This document shows positions 21,125-33,157 of a DNA stretch of 64,000 bases, one piece after another. The notes beneath the pieces are model-generated. The model did no database searches, was not told the DNA's origin, and saw only the letters and a list, made by a program, of their open reading frames with translations. The number at the start of each line of letters is the position of its first letter. Position 1 is the first letter of the stretch. The DNA comes from Buxus sempervirens (lineage: Eukaryota; Streptophyta; Magnoliopsida; Buxales; Buxaceae): assembly GCA_947561395.2 (NCBI GenBank), contig OX387195.1:3361828-3425827 (forward strand). The letters run 5' to 3'. A program made the position numbers and the translations under genes.

Positions 21125-24100
21125 GTGAACCTGAGTGCTAATAATGTTGCAATAGACATACTAAAACATCACTTAAACTTAAATGTAAATGGATGTTTAT
21201 TTCATGTTGGATGTGCTTGTCACATCCTAAATTTAGTTGTGGGGTTAAAAATTGTGCAATATCATTTAACGAATATTAGAGACGCAGTATGTAACGCCCC
21301 GGTTCCGAGTCCAATTCCCAAAACCCGAGGTGTTATGGTAAGTAACAAAAGCAACTAAAATATGGAATAATTTAAAACTTTTTCTAATTTTATAATTAAA
21401 GTAAATGCAGAAACTTGAATTCAAATTCTCTTTATTAATCAATAATTATGATATACAAGGATTTCAATTTACATGAGCAATCCTACATCTATATAGACTA
21501 CCTAGCTACAACTAGCCCACAACTTGACGTCCTCACCAAGAGTACCTGAAAAATGGGAGAAACCGGAGTGAGAATAAATCTCAACAAGTAGCAGGGTGCA
21601 TGCATGAAATCAGTCCATGTTTATATAAAATAAGTCATGAGGTATACGATTAAACAAACAACAACATCAACAAGAAAAATGATAATATAGAGAAATCATG
21701 GCACACAGCATACCACGTCTGTGACATCACAGGACTAATGGAATCGTAAACAGAGTCCTACAGACATGTGCCAATATGCTACCTTCCGAATTACAAATGG
21801 ACCAACCGCCCTGCAGTCTGACTATTTAACACCGACGGAAGAACCCACCAACAACCAAAAATCCAACCAAATGGGTTAGCATGTATGGCCCAACCAATCC
21901 AGGAGTGGGTAATGTAGCGACTGACCAATCCAGGAGCGGTACCATTCTCAAGATGATGGAATGCCTATAACAGAATAAGAAACTCCAAAAAACAATTTCA
22001 TTTACTAGCTACTCTAATGGATCCATGTAAGAGCTAAGCTTGCTAGACACAACTCACAATCAAAAACTCTAAATAACTTAATAACATATCAATTAATAAT
22101 GTAATTGCAAAACCCACACGATTGTGGAAAACCAAACCAGGGAATGGACATACTTCTCAATAACACCCACCAATACACTGTATAACAATAACCAAATCCG
22201 CCATGTGGAACCAATAAACCAGGCACCTAGCTTGTCACAACTGTGATCCAAAAACCAATACAAGGTGTACCATGTCATATGTCCAAACTCCAAGTTTGAA
22301 CGGCAAAATAATCCAAGTATATTCATAAATCATTCGGAGCTCAAAGCATGCTCAGATAGTTCAAATACAAGTACAAGAACTCCCAAAAATCAAGTTTGTT
22401 TAAAAGGAAATAAATCAAGACATTAACAATGTTCCTAACTCTTGATTAAAACTTCTCTATTTCTATTATCTATAAACATCCAACTTTCCCTCATTTAGAA
22501 CCCAAGGTGTCAAAAGTATTAACTCTGTTATTTAGTACTTTCAAAAGGTAGCTTAGGTCTATATTAAAGTTTAAGAATAGGTTAGGTTACCCAAAATCAA
22601 ATCTAAATAGGTTGTGACCTCTTTTTACTTAAAATATCTCCAAAAGTTTCATATTAACAATCATCGTCCAAAATTACTATTCTTTAATTCAAATTTAATT
22701 CCACCACTTCCTATATCTCAAATTAACCTAGTTATAGGTGTTACAACTTTAGAATTTTTAGAAAAATCATTAAAAATTAAATCTGGGCACGAATCCCAAA
22801 ATCTGGAATTTCTGACATGGGTTGCTCGAAGAGGCGCTCGAGCGACCGTTCTAGCGGCTATAATTTTAGGTTCTGTTTTAGATATACAGGCAGGTCACCC
22901 GTGGTTGTGCTCAAACGGTGTATCAAGCGACTTGTTTTCATGTTCTGGTTTAAGGTTTACAGATAGGGCGCTCGAGCGACTGTTCTAGCACTCTGCCCAA
23001 AACTCAGTTTTTCTGGGTTTTTTTTTCATAATTTCCGAAACTTCTCAAATTCCTATGGTTTTAAATTGTTTCTAAACATCTAAATTTCATTCCAAATTAC
23101 TTCTAAGACAATCGTAATCAAATCTTGGTGATTAAAATTTATCTAAGATTTCTTTCTAAATTAAACCACCCATGAGCAACACTTTTCTTGATTCTTAAAG
23201 AGAGATTTAAATCAACAAATCAAAAATTTATAATCATCCGAATTTTCCATTGAAATCCAACTTAAAACCAATACGATCAAACATCAAAATCACAAGAAAA
23301 TATGCAGTTCCTCCAGTTTCAAGTGTTTACTACTTGCCTTTTTGTTGAACCCAGATTTTTCAGAACTTCTTCTATGCCCGCTTTTGGAGCTCGACTGCAC
23401 CCCTCTAAACTTCTCTAATTTAGATCTACACCATTCCGTTTGAAGTCCTCCATGAGTAGAACAAAACCCTACAATTTCCGCCCATTTCAACGGTTGGATC
23501 TTCCTATCTCTTCATCCGAAGTTGGCTAGTCGGCCATCTCTGCAACTCCTTTTTCTTTCAAAATCTGATTTTCCACCAACTTCTCGGTTAATTCGCACCA
23601 CCTTAGACTCCTCCAAATCCAATCTCCACCGTTCAGATTAAATTATCTCATGTATAGATCATAATCTCTAAATTTCATGACGATCCAACAACTGGATCTT
23701 CGGGGATCTTTGTTCAAAGTCTACTGGTCGGACCTCTGTAGCACCTCCCTTTTCTTCCCTCTCTTTTCTCTTATTCTCTTCTTTCCCTTATTTTTCTCCA
23801 AGCCCTAGCACGAATTCCCCTCTCTTTCCTCCTTATTTTTGACTTGCTAAAAACCCTAAACCTTTCCTAGACCTCCCCTTTTATAAGCTCTCTTAATTAG
23901 AAGTCCCACTAGGTTTAGGAGACCTTCTAAATAGAATTCCCACTCTTAATTGGAAACCTCCCTATCTTAACCCTCCTTCTAATTCCTCTTTTAAGTATCT
24001 CATATAAAAGAAGGATTTATTTTAATTTATTTTCGTGCTAATTTAATTTCTTATTTTAAAATATTACTAAAACACCCCAAAGCTCCTCTTATCCTCAAAC

Positions 24101-25669
24101 TTAAGGTTCCTTATCAACCATAATCACCAATATACCATTTTTCCTACTTTTAAGCCATAATTTGTTATTTAAATTCAAACCTAACCCAAATTAAGTCTAA
24201 TTAAATATTTCAAGTCTAATAATTATTTAATTACTTAATATATTAATTTGGCTAATTGGGAAATGACTAAAATACCCTTTCCTTGTAATACCATACTTAC
24301 CCTTTGAATCTTTTTCCAAAAATTCTCCTCTTTATTCCTCACATCAATCTTAACCATATAATGCACTTGGATTAATACCTATTTTCTCCAACATTGATAT
24401 TTAAGTCACTTTCCCAATTTATCTAAATTAACCTTGCACTTTCCTATTTAAATGAAGCCACTATTTAAATTCCTAATTACTCAAAATTATTGTTTATTTA
24501 TTTAGTTACTAATATCTCTTTAGATCATAATATTATTCCTCCAATACCTAAATTAAATCTTAACTTCTCAATATTTAGGCTTATTTAATTTACTTTATTT
24601 TAGGAAAATACAGGGTTTTACACTGTAAGATTTTTAAAACAATCTATCACAACTGCTAGAGAATTTAAAAATTATTGTGCAAGTTTGGGAAAACAACCTA
24701 AGAAAATTACCCTAGATGTTGACCATAGGTGGAATTCAACATACTTAATGCTAGATGCTGTACTAGAATTGAAACAAGAACTTACACTATTTTATAAAAC
24801 AAAAGTGCCAGCAAGTGAACTAGAAGAACTTGATTGGCAAATAGCAGAAATTTTAAGAGATTTTTTAAAAGTATTTTTTGATGCAACAAGATTCTTATCA
24901 GGGGTTTATTACCCAACATCCCTAAATATTTTAAATATACTATATCAAATAAGTATTTGCTTTAAACAATATAGAGACATGCCTGTTGCTAAGGATATTT
25001 GCCTTGCAATGAAATCTAAAATTTTAAAATATTGGCATAAAATGCCACATTTATATTGTTTGGCCAGTACAATAGACCCTAGGATTAAATTACGAGTTGA
25101 AGATTTAATAGGAGGAATAAATGAAAATATGAGATCTTCTTTTCAAATAGATATACATCAAATAAGAAACCTATTAGAAAGACTTTATCCTGAATATGAT
25201 ACTAACAGTAGCAGAAATGGTCAAACTCAGACCCAAGAAACACTACTAGATAATTCCCCCTAAAATTTTTTAAGTGGTAGAAGAAGGGGAAAACAACTAG
25301 CATCTGGTAGTGGGGGATCATCTGAGTTAAGGATTTATTTAGAAAGGCCCCCACTACTTTTACATACTATGGGTGAGCATAGTTCTTTTAATATTTTGGC
25401 ATGGTGGAAGCAAAATCAGGTTAGTTATCTTGTGCTTCCCGCCATGGTACGTGATTTACTAACGGATCCGGTGTCCATAGTTGCATTGGAATCAGCTTTT
25501 AGTGCAGGTGGACGACTATAGGAGTAGATTAACGCCAAAGATGGTTCAAGTATGTGTCTATTTGACAGATTGGCTAAGGGCGGAACTGAGATATCAAGAA
25601 TATGCAGATGATCAACTTGCTGGAGATTTCGATGATTTGAATCTTGATGAATTTAGTCTTCCAGATTAG
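21125..25669 (+). pseudogene. hAT (Ac-type) transposase, split by a solo LTR
   Basis: Coding segments are 21131-21289, 24628-25480 and 25482-25669. The first gives SANNVAIDILKHH and CACHILNLVV (hAT core). The second starts RFLKQS, contains DVDHRWNSTYLMLDAV (conserved hAT RWNSTY motif) and continues through FFDATRFLSGVYYPTS. Removing the LTR at 21290-24622 and one 5-bp duplicate restores one frame (IRDAV then RFLKQS). The C-terminus has the dimerisation signature FNILAWWKQNQ ... VSIVALESAFSAGGR, then a frameshift into SRLTPKMVQV and TDWLRAELRY. Lesions are a TAA at 25261-25263, a frameshift near 25492-25495, and no BED finger or 5' end because the sequence abuts the gag remnant. Confidence 0.85.
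21290..24622 (-). mobile_element. Solo LTR inserted in the hAT transposase
   Basis: On the minus strand it starts TGTAAAACCCTG at 24622 and ends GGGGCGTTACA at 21290 (3333 bp). Target duplication is cagta (21285-21289) and ctgta (24623-24627), one mismatch. The hAT frame continues across the site when the insert and one duplicate are removed, which confirms the boundaries independently. It is the same family as the plus-strand LTR at 11655-14735. Confidence 0.85.
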
Positions 25670-26225
25670 TCTAAGTTTTATTATATTTTTTGTAATCAAA
25701 GTTTAGAAACTTTACTTTCTCTTTCTTTTCTTTTTTTTTTTGAAACTGTAAATGAAAAATAGATGAGTGGGTGCCAACCTAGTTGGGACGTGCTCATACT
25801 ATAGTGATGCAGTAATATTTGTGCAAATGTATTATATATTGTTGTATTTGCTAAGTTGAACTTGTACTTGTAATAATTAATTTATTTAAATTTTTTTGAA
25901 CAAATTCTATCCTAGTCTGTGTAAGACAATTTTGTGAATAATAAACATATTTTTCAGAATTTTTATGGTTTTTTTACTAATTTTCCCATTTTCTCCATTT
26001 TTTTGCAAAAAATTACCCAAGTCCGCGGGTGGCCCGTAGGGCTTGGCACGGCACGACCCAGCCCTAGTCGTGCCATGGGTTGGGTCATGCCTAGATTTTC
26101 AGTTGACGGGCCAGGCACAATATAGCCTGTTTGCCAAGCGGGCTATGCCGTGCCTGGCTTGCAACCCGCCATGCACGGGCTAAACATGCCCGTGCCGTGT
26201 GGGGCCAGCCCGTTTACCAACCCTA
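25670..26225 (+). mobile_element. hAT 3' non-coding end with terminal inverted repeat
   Basis: Downstream of the hAT stop is an AT-rich tail, then a GC-rich stretch (26020-26220) dense in gcccgtgccg/ggcacggc-type inverted motifs. It ends ...CCCGTTTACCAACCCTA, whose complement TAGGGTTGGTAAACGGG is a typical plant Ac-like hAT terminal repeat. The 5' terminal repeat is missing, so the element is truncated. Confidence 0.65.
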
Positions 26226-27091
26226 ATACCAGGCATAGCCTGTGCAATTCCTTGCACAGGACATGCAAAAAAACCTTGAATGCGTATAGTATCAAGCTCA
26301 ACCACTCCAACGCATACAAAACAGTTTATGATCCAAGCAAACATACTTCCTTTGATCTAGATTTTTTCTAGCTATGGACGAAATATATATATATTTTTTT
26401 TTTTGTTGCATTCAAGCGAACAATATTTGTTCCAAAAACATATGCTATCTCCTAATGCTTGCATAAATCACATATGGAGACAAGTAGTTGGAAAAACTTG
26501 AGATCTTGGAAGAAACAAAGAATACCTAAGAAGATTAAGGTATTTTCAGAAGGTTTCTTGATGGAAGTTTGGGTTCCTTCTTTGCAACCTCTTGCACGAA
26601 CTAGATTACAAGATAGGAAATGAAGACACCAGAAGGTTGCTTGCCGAAAGGATATTTCTAGCCGGAAGGATGCTCGCCAGAAAAATGATTGATGTTATCA
26701 CATGCAATAGATTAATTACAAGCTACCCGGAAGGATACTCGACGAAAGATTACAACCTAACGATTGATGTTATCGTTGGAAGGATGCTCTTCGGAAGGAT
26801 GTGGGTTTCTTTCCTCACAAGCTATCACATGCAGCAGATTACACAAGGGAAGGTAGGAAATGAAAATCTTCAACCTCGGCAAACGCGTGATTGTATTTGA
26901 AAAGGGTTCAAAAAAAAGTAATAATTTATTCATTTTCAAAAGGCAGATAACGTCATCATTCTCTAACGTTGTTTAGCTTTGATCAATAGCTCAACACTTG
27001 GGTCACGTGGCTTTTGTTAAGCGTGTGGCAAATAGATCGCAACTTACATGAGTCAGAGAAGAATTCAACTCATGGTTCACATGATCAGTAA
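26226..27091. other. Spacer between hAT end and Mutator element; degenerate repeats only
   Basis: No gene recognised. A degenerate internal duplication is visible: 'gattacaagataggaaatgaaga' near 26607 and 'gattacacaagggaaggtaggaaatgaaa' near 26838, plus 'atcacatgca..agatta' near 26697 and 26823, and several ggaaggat(g/a)ctcg motifs. Short open frames in it have no family signature. Confidence 0.5.
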
Positions 27092-27100
27092 GAAATCTTC
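27092..27100. repeat. Left 9-bp target site duplication of the Mutator-like element
   Basis: gaaatcttc, identical and in the same orientation to 42423-42431. Nine bases is the Mutator superfamily length. Confidence 0.9.
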
Positions 27101-27325
27101 GCGCTCGAATCCTCTATGAAGCGCATACTCTGTGAAGCAACGCATCGTCTGTGAAGCGCAATCCAACGGACCAAAATAAGCGAAGGGTAGTAGCGTAATT
27201 TTGAACGAAACGCTTAAAAAACTATTAAAATTCTCCTCGGCTTTGTCCTCGGAAATCTCCTCGTCTCAATGAAAACGTGCGAAACATATTATTTAATTTA
27301 GGATCCTCTCCATGTCCGCACCTTA
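27101..27325 (+). repeat. Left terminal inverted repeat of the MULE
   Basis: It matches the reverse complement of 42196-42422. Shared landmarks in order: cctct.tgaagcgcat, ctctgtgaagca, catcgtctgtgaagcg, caatccaacggacca, aataagcgaagg, attaaaattct.ctcgg, gcgaaaca and tccacgtccg-like sequence. The short motif 'tctgtgaagc' recurs three times near the tip on both sides, possible transposase binding sites. Confidence 0.88.
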
Positions 27326-27544
27326 CCCGACATTTCTGGACCTTCTTCGTCTTCGTCATCCTCATCACATACGAAAAGGACAGGATCATACTCCATTTGC
27401 TTCACAGAGACAAACACGCGCGCCCACTTGACGAAAGAAAGGGACCACCACTATCACAAGAACTTCGTAAGCGAGGGACCACCACGACAGCCACCAGCCT
27501 CATTGAAAGACGACTGTAAGCCCTTATTTAATTTTATAATATAA

Positions 27545-28350
27545 TGACCAAATGTATACATAAGGAGCCATGGGTACCAGGCGAAATAAGCCAAAGGTAC
27601 TGCTCCAAATAACGATGGGTACCTGCCGAGTTAAGCTTTAGGTACGCCCGAAGAGCTCCCCAAAAAACATTTTCGTAGTCAACAAATAAACCTATGGTAC
27701 CCTCCAAATAAGCATTAGCTACATCCCCATTTAATTCACAGGCACCCCCAAATAAAGCGTAGGTACCCCCAGTCAAATAACCCATACGTACGCCCCACAA
27801 ATCAGATTAAGGTACCCCACTCTAAGCCCAAGGTACCGCATAAAAGCCTAAGGTACCTCCCATATAAACCTAAGGTACCCCATGGTAAGCCAAACCCACT
27901 CACCAAAATTAACCCAAGGTACCCCCTAAACTTACGGTACCCACAATATAAGCCCAAGGTATCCCCAATATAAGGCTAGGGTACTTCCTGAAATCGTGAT
28001 TCGGCGATTTGTCCTGAGACCTAATCGCTACGAAACAGAGACAATGTTTCACAGCTTACAGTTAATCGCAAATCCGCGATTAGTCGTCTGATTAATTGCG
28101 GCATTTTTGGGGTGTACCTAGAACATTTTTGGGGGGGGGGGGGGGGGGGGATATTTGGGGATACCCAAGGCTTATTTGTGGGGTACGAAAGCCTTATTTT
28201 TTTGGGGGTACCTAAGGCTTAATTGGGTTTTGGTAAGCCAATTTGTAGGTGTAGGTAAACCAATTTAGGGGGCCTATTTGTGGGTACCCAATTCTTATTT
28301 TTGGGGTACAAAATGCATATTTGTGGGGTACGTAAGGCGTATTTCAATTT
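27545..28350. repeat. GGTACC repeat cluster 1 with AATCG-rich core
   Basis: From 27580 to 27990 about twenty units of the form aag(c)ccaaggtacccc occur every 20-35 bp. From 28100 to 28345 the same unit runs in reverse (ggggtacctaaggcttatttg). The two halves face each other across a core (27990-28105) containing attcggcgattt, acctaatcgctacgaaac, gttaatcgcaaatccgcgattag and gattaattgcgg. A 20-base G run lies at 28131-28150. The core matches, inverted, the core of cluster 5. No coding sequence is credible here. Confidence 0.8.
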
Positions 28351-28434
28351 ACATTTTGATTTTATAGATGGCACATGTAAATAATCACATTGGAAAGTTT
28401 TTTTTTATCAATTTGTGTATTTATTTGTAGATAA

Positions 28435-31400
28435 ATGGCACCAAGCGGGGAAGGAGTTCGCAATAGATGTACTCCTCAACGACTGCTAAAAATTATCGAA
28501 AGGTTGAACGAGTCCCAGAGGCTAGCTGTTAGAGAAATTGGGCTGGGAAGCCTTCTTGGTATGACGATTAAACACTGTTATAAGGGCAACATTGTGTCCT
28601 TATTGGCTTCATTTGATCCCGATAAATGTTGCCTTAAAGTAAGTGGAAGGACGTTTGATATATCACCCCTGATGTTGAGCGGATATTGGGGGTGACCTCT
28701 ACCGGGGAGACTATAGAAATCGATGAGGTGGAAAACGACCTCACAGAATTAAAGAAAATGTATTGTGATGATAAGGGTAAGATACCTTTAGGAGAGCTAG
28801 AGAGAAGACTGCAAGAGAAGGAGACGGCGGATGAAGATTTTTTTAGGCTTTTTGTATTGCTTGCATTGGGCTCATTTTTATGCCCTCAAGCTAAGCCGGA
28901 GGCCAACACAAAGTTCTTAAATCTCGTAATAGATATGGAGGGACTCCGTACCCTCAACTGGTCAAAGTTAGTTCTTGATTGGCTCATTGCCGCAATCGGC
29001 CGATACAAGGAGAAGCGCCAAATATATGTCGGTGGTTGTTTGGTTTTTCTAAAGATAAATTATTGTTATACACACATTTCATATATTTGGTATGCTTAAA
29101 TTGTAATGGAGGAAATGTTTACTCAATCGCAGATGTTCTATTATGAATGTTTACGCATGGATGGGACTGCGATAGACTTGGATGCAACAGCTCCTCTCAT
29201 CACTGTGTGGAATGATGAGGATGTGTTGGAGAGGGAGAAAGAAGGAAAGGAAAAGGACATGAAAACTCCGGAACATATTGAATATGAAAATGTTCCGGAG
29301 TCCGATAAATCAAAGGGGAGGAAGAAGGTATATTATATTATATTGTATTTAAATTTTCGAATAGGGGGTACTCAATATCAATATTCATTATACGTACATG
29401 GACATAAATTTTACTTTATTGTGTGTTTTAGCAGGATAAATTGAGGGCAGCGATAAAGAAGCTAACGAAGGTAGTTGCTGCTCTTCAGCGTGAGGTAGCC
29501 GAATCCTCGAGATTGAAGGCTTTGGAGAAGGAGGTAATGGAATTCGGTTTTTGTCATTATTCATTATAAGTTCCAGATCTTATAGAAATGCAAATGTTTG
29601 TGGCTTGATTTGTTTAGGTGGAGAAATTGAAGTTGATGATAAGCAATCTTGAAGTAGGGCAAGCTGAATTAAGAGAGATGGTTCTTGAGCTTGTTGGATA
29701 TGCTCATGACTACCGAAGCTACTCTGCCCCTGAATGTCCACAGGAACCATTTGAGGTTCCAGTGAACGTTGCTTCTACAGCGAAGGGCCCTTTCCCAGTG
29801 TTGCCGATGGAAGATATTGAACTTAGGGCGGAATGTATCCCGGATCCAACAGCGGGAGAATATGAAGGGTCAATCGTTCCATTTCAACCCGTTGAAGCTC
29901 CGAGATTGAAACGAATGAAGGTGCCCGGCAAGGCAAAAAGGAGTCCTTTTACAACCATCACCGAGGAGAAAAAGAAGAGGGCCAGAAAGAGTAAGCAATC
30001 GCTCAATGCTGAGAGGCCAACGCAAACGGTAAGTAGTATATAATTGGATGTCTAATTGCATGTCAACCATTCATGTAAAACTTTACTATAGTAGATTGAA
30101 GAGCAAAATTGTCAATGTAATGATCGTGTGACCTACATGAAATATATTTCAGGTGCCATCTGGCGATGATCAATGTGCGGAGGCTATGTTGTTGCTGGAT
30201 CTGAACATTGCAGATCCGGCCATACAGCCATTGGTATGTTTGTTCTCAGTTTTTCTAAAGGAATTGTTTTATGTTTTTCGGTTAGAATTAGATTGACAGA
30301 CATATATTCATTTTTTGGAATTTTTAATAAACTTGTAGGGAAGCGAACCAGTGGAGGCATCTTCTAGTAGGACTCCGGTGGATGTTGGATGCGCTATCTG
30401 CAACTATGCATTCCGTGAGGACCTCAATCCAGAGTACGTACTTTCGCATATTTATGTTTTATGCGTTATTTCTTTGTAAATTGTTGCGTATGGTTTGACT
30501 GTTTCTTTTGTGGGATATATATGTAGCGAGGTTTTGGTGAGATTCTTCGATATCTTCATTGCCCGTAGTGAGTTTGAGTGTTTGAAGCCTGAGAAATTGG
30601 TTACCAACTAGGTAGCAGTCTAACAACCTAAGTATCTTGTCAGATCGCATAAATATTTGGATTCTTGGATTTTATTTTTTTCTATGTAGATCTTGGATTG
30701 CTACATGCAGATGCTGAATTTCCAGGAACGGCAGGTTGGAGGGCCATGCTACTTCTTCATGTCAGATATTGGGGTAATTACTACGACATTCTTCAAAATC
30801 ATTTGACAATGTCTGTAATACTCCTGTTGAACTTATATTATAACTTTTCAGACTTTTTGCAAGGCAGAAGAAAACCGAAACCTTACCAGACTTAATGATC
30901 AATTTGATCCATCGTACCTACTGAATGTGGTGAACTACAAAATGGTAAGCTTAACTCACCATTGTTGCTGGGATCTTTTAATAGGGTAGGGCTAATAAAT
31001 ATGTTTGTATGCAGTTGTTTTTCCCCATATTGGAGCAAGAACATTGGTACATGTGTGTTGTTGACATGAATAAGAAGAAAGTATTTTTTTTGAACTCGAT
31101 GAAGGTGTGGAGAACCCGCGAAGTTCTCACTGGAGTGGTGAGTGATCAGCGTAATAATTTCTTGTGTCATTAACGTTGTTATTAAGTATCAATTTTTATA
31201 TTTTAGCTAAAAGCAGTAGATATTATATGCACCTGGCAATGGGAAAAGGAAGTTTTAGTAAGCGAATTTCCAAGGACGAAAGCAGAGACTCTTAAGCTTC
31301 CTCGGCAAGACAACCCGTATGTTTTCCACCTATACTTTCTTTTCTATCCTTACTACGATATGATATTAATAGCATCAACTTGTAATCACATCTTTTGTAG

Positions 31401-31660
31401 CCATGACTGTGGAATCTTCGTCATGAAGTTCGCCGCTTACTGGAGAGGAGAACTTTCTCCTCGATTCACGCAGGTACGCTACAACTCCTAACCTATCCAG
31501 TTGTGTTTTCAAAAGCTCCAAATGATCACATTATTAATATAGTTTTGTTATTTTTGAATAGAATGATATTCCGGGCTTCAGAAGAAGCATTGTGAGTGAG
31601 ATGATCCTCCACGAAGAAAACACGGTGAAGGATGATATTGTGAAGAAGAGTTCTACCTAG
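28435..31660 (+). pseudogene. ULP1/SENP-type (C48) SUMO protease-like gene of the MULE, 13 exons, decayed
   Basis: Exons by GT/AG borders and phase: 28435-29054, 29133-29327, 29435-29533, 29618-30028, 30153-30233, 30339-30433, 30527-30611, 30690-30773, 30852-30944, 31015-31137, 31207-31316, 31401-31473, 31562-31660; about 720 residues. The N-terminal part (CTPQRLLKIIERLN, GRTFDIS, DVERILGV) is of the type seen in MULE-borne ULP proteins. A charged coiled-coil-like middle follows. The C-terminal protease has His (HWYMCVVD, 31042), Gln (PRQDN, 31306) and Cys (HDCGIF, 31408), but the expected Asp is Asn (FFLNS, 31093). Lesions: frameshift in the C run at 28666-28669, donor AAG/ATAAAT at 29055 where GTAAAT is expected, and TAG at 30609-30611. 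Exon 3 has a NAGNAG acceptor. ULP1 enzymes cleave SUMO from proteins; this copy is probably inactive. Confidence 0.88.
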
Positions 31661-31994
31661 GGGGAGAGTTCGATGTATTAACATTTTTATATTATACATG
31701 CATCAAACTAAAATTTTAATTTTTGGGGAATCTGTATGTATTTATTTGAGAACAAGGATGTTCCTGTAATGAATGCTGTAGCTGAATCAAGCATTCACTT
31801 GGATTTTACTTTTATGGCATGTTTAGTTTTTTATGATGTTTCACGATCAAATTTTTGTAAAGCATTGTGTACATAGGACATTGTATCCATTGAATAAAAG
31901 CTTGGTTATTTTTATTGCTTAAGTTCTGCCACAGATTCGTCAAACTCATTGTTTGTAAATTACGCCAAATTTTAAAACAAGTTACTATACATTA
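31661..31994. other. 3' flank of the ULP1-like gene
   Basis: AT-rich, no coding frame. AATAAA at 31893-31898 (ttgaataaaagc) is a plausible polyadenylation signal about 230 bp after the stop codon. Confidence 0.5.
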
Positions 31995-32640
31995 GGTACT
32001 CCCCCCAAAACAAAATGAAGGTACGGTTTGTGTGAAGGGTAAGCTAACCAGCACAATGTACCACCCCCACCCCATATAAGCTTAGGTGTCACCTAGTAAA
32101 AGTTTAGTACACACCGAAATAAGGCCAAGGCCCCCACGAAATAATCCTAATTTACATCAGCAAATAAGCCAAAGTACCCCCCCCCAATAAAAACATTGAT
32201 GTGCCGAAAAGTATGATGCGAAATAATGGAAGCGTACCCCTAAGTAATACCCAGGTACCCCCAAAATTAATATTAAGGTAACCCATAAGTAAGCCGGAGG
32301 TACCCCCAAGTAGGAATTGATAATGAACGAAACGCGCGGACGTTAATCATTAACGCCCGCACGTTGCAGCTTTAAAGTGCACAGTACGCGCGAACGTTAC
32401 CAGGAAACATTCGCGCGTTGAATGTGCTCCCACTATTTTGTACATGTGGGTACCTTCGGGTTTCTTGTGGGGTACCTTAAATTTACCTTTGGGGTACCTA
32501 GGTGTTACTTGGAGGTACTCTCCCCTTAATTTGGAGAATTTTTTATGGATAAATTAAGGCTCGTGTGGGGGGTACCCTGGGCTGATTTGGGGGATACGTA
32601 GGCACGTTTGGAAGGGTATCTCAAGATTAATACGTAATAT
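31995..32640. repeat. GGTACC repeat cluster 2 with CGCGCG/ACGTT core
   Basis: Units of type (c)ccaa.taagcc.aggtacccc run from 32000 to 32310. After a core they reverse to ggggtaccttaa..tt (32445-32620). The core (32320-32430) contains acgcgcggacgttaatcattaacgcccgcacgttg, gtacgcgcgaacgtt and cattcgcgcgttgaa, overlapping inverted copies of CGCG(C/A)NACGTT. The same core type recurs in cluster 4. Confidence 0.75.
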
Positions 32641-33157
32641 AAGCTGACTTTTTTTGCATTCCCCCTCTTCCCACAACCTTCGTTGCAGATTTTAATCATT
32701 TCGTATAATACCTTAGTCTTATAGGTGGAAGTTCATTACCATAGGCTAATATAACCAGCACCTTGGACTGGTTGTTTTGCATGTACACGCATTACGACGT
32801 GCTAGACCCAATGTGTGTGTATTGGGGAGATAGAGGAATATGACAAATGAAAGCTAAGACCAAACAATATTTGCTTTGCATGCACTTATCGCATCGTTTT
32901 ACAGGCACATAAGTAAAAAAGATGGTCAAATTAGATGCATTCCATGCTCAAATGACATGAAAAGAGGTTCAAGGCTATGAGGCAGGCCCTGCTGGATCAG
33001 GAACTTTGTGTGCAGGCTCAAGGGATTCAAGCAACAAATGTTCATCTCGAATGTACTCCGCATCACTTGGAGGAATATGCTCTCCAACAACACCTTGAGA
33101 AGCTGCATCGACAACTGTCCTCTGTTCTCCCCTGTCCCTATTCAGCCTGTGAAGCTC
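32641..33157. other. Spacer between repeat cluster 2 and the minus-strand gene
   Basis: No gene seen. It would hold the 3' untranslated region of the minus-strand gene ending at 33158. The overlapping plus-strand open frames at 32977-33259 are low-quality antisense frames. Confidence 0.4.

Noticed and set aside
22614..22988. 124-codon plus-strand frame in the LTR at 21290-24622
   Set aside because: It is antisense to the LTR, spans the CpG-rich module, and has no domain or splice context.
27534..27800. 88-codon minus-strand frame
   Set aside because: It lies in GGTACC repeat cluster 1 and has no domain; the repeat explains the frame.
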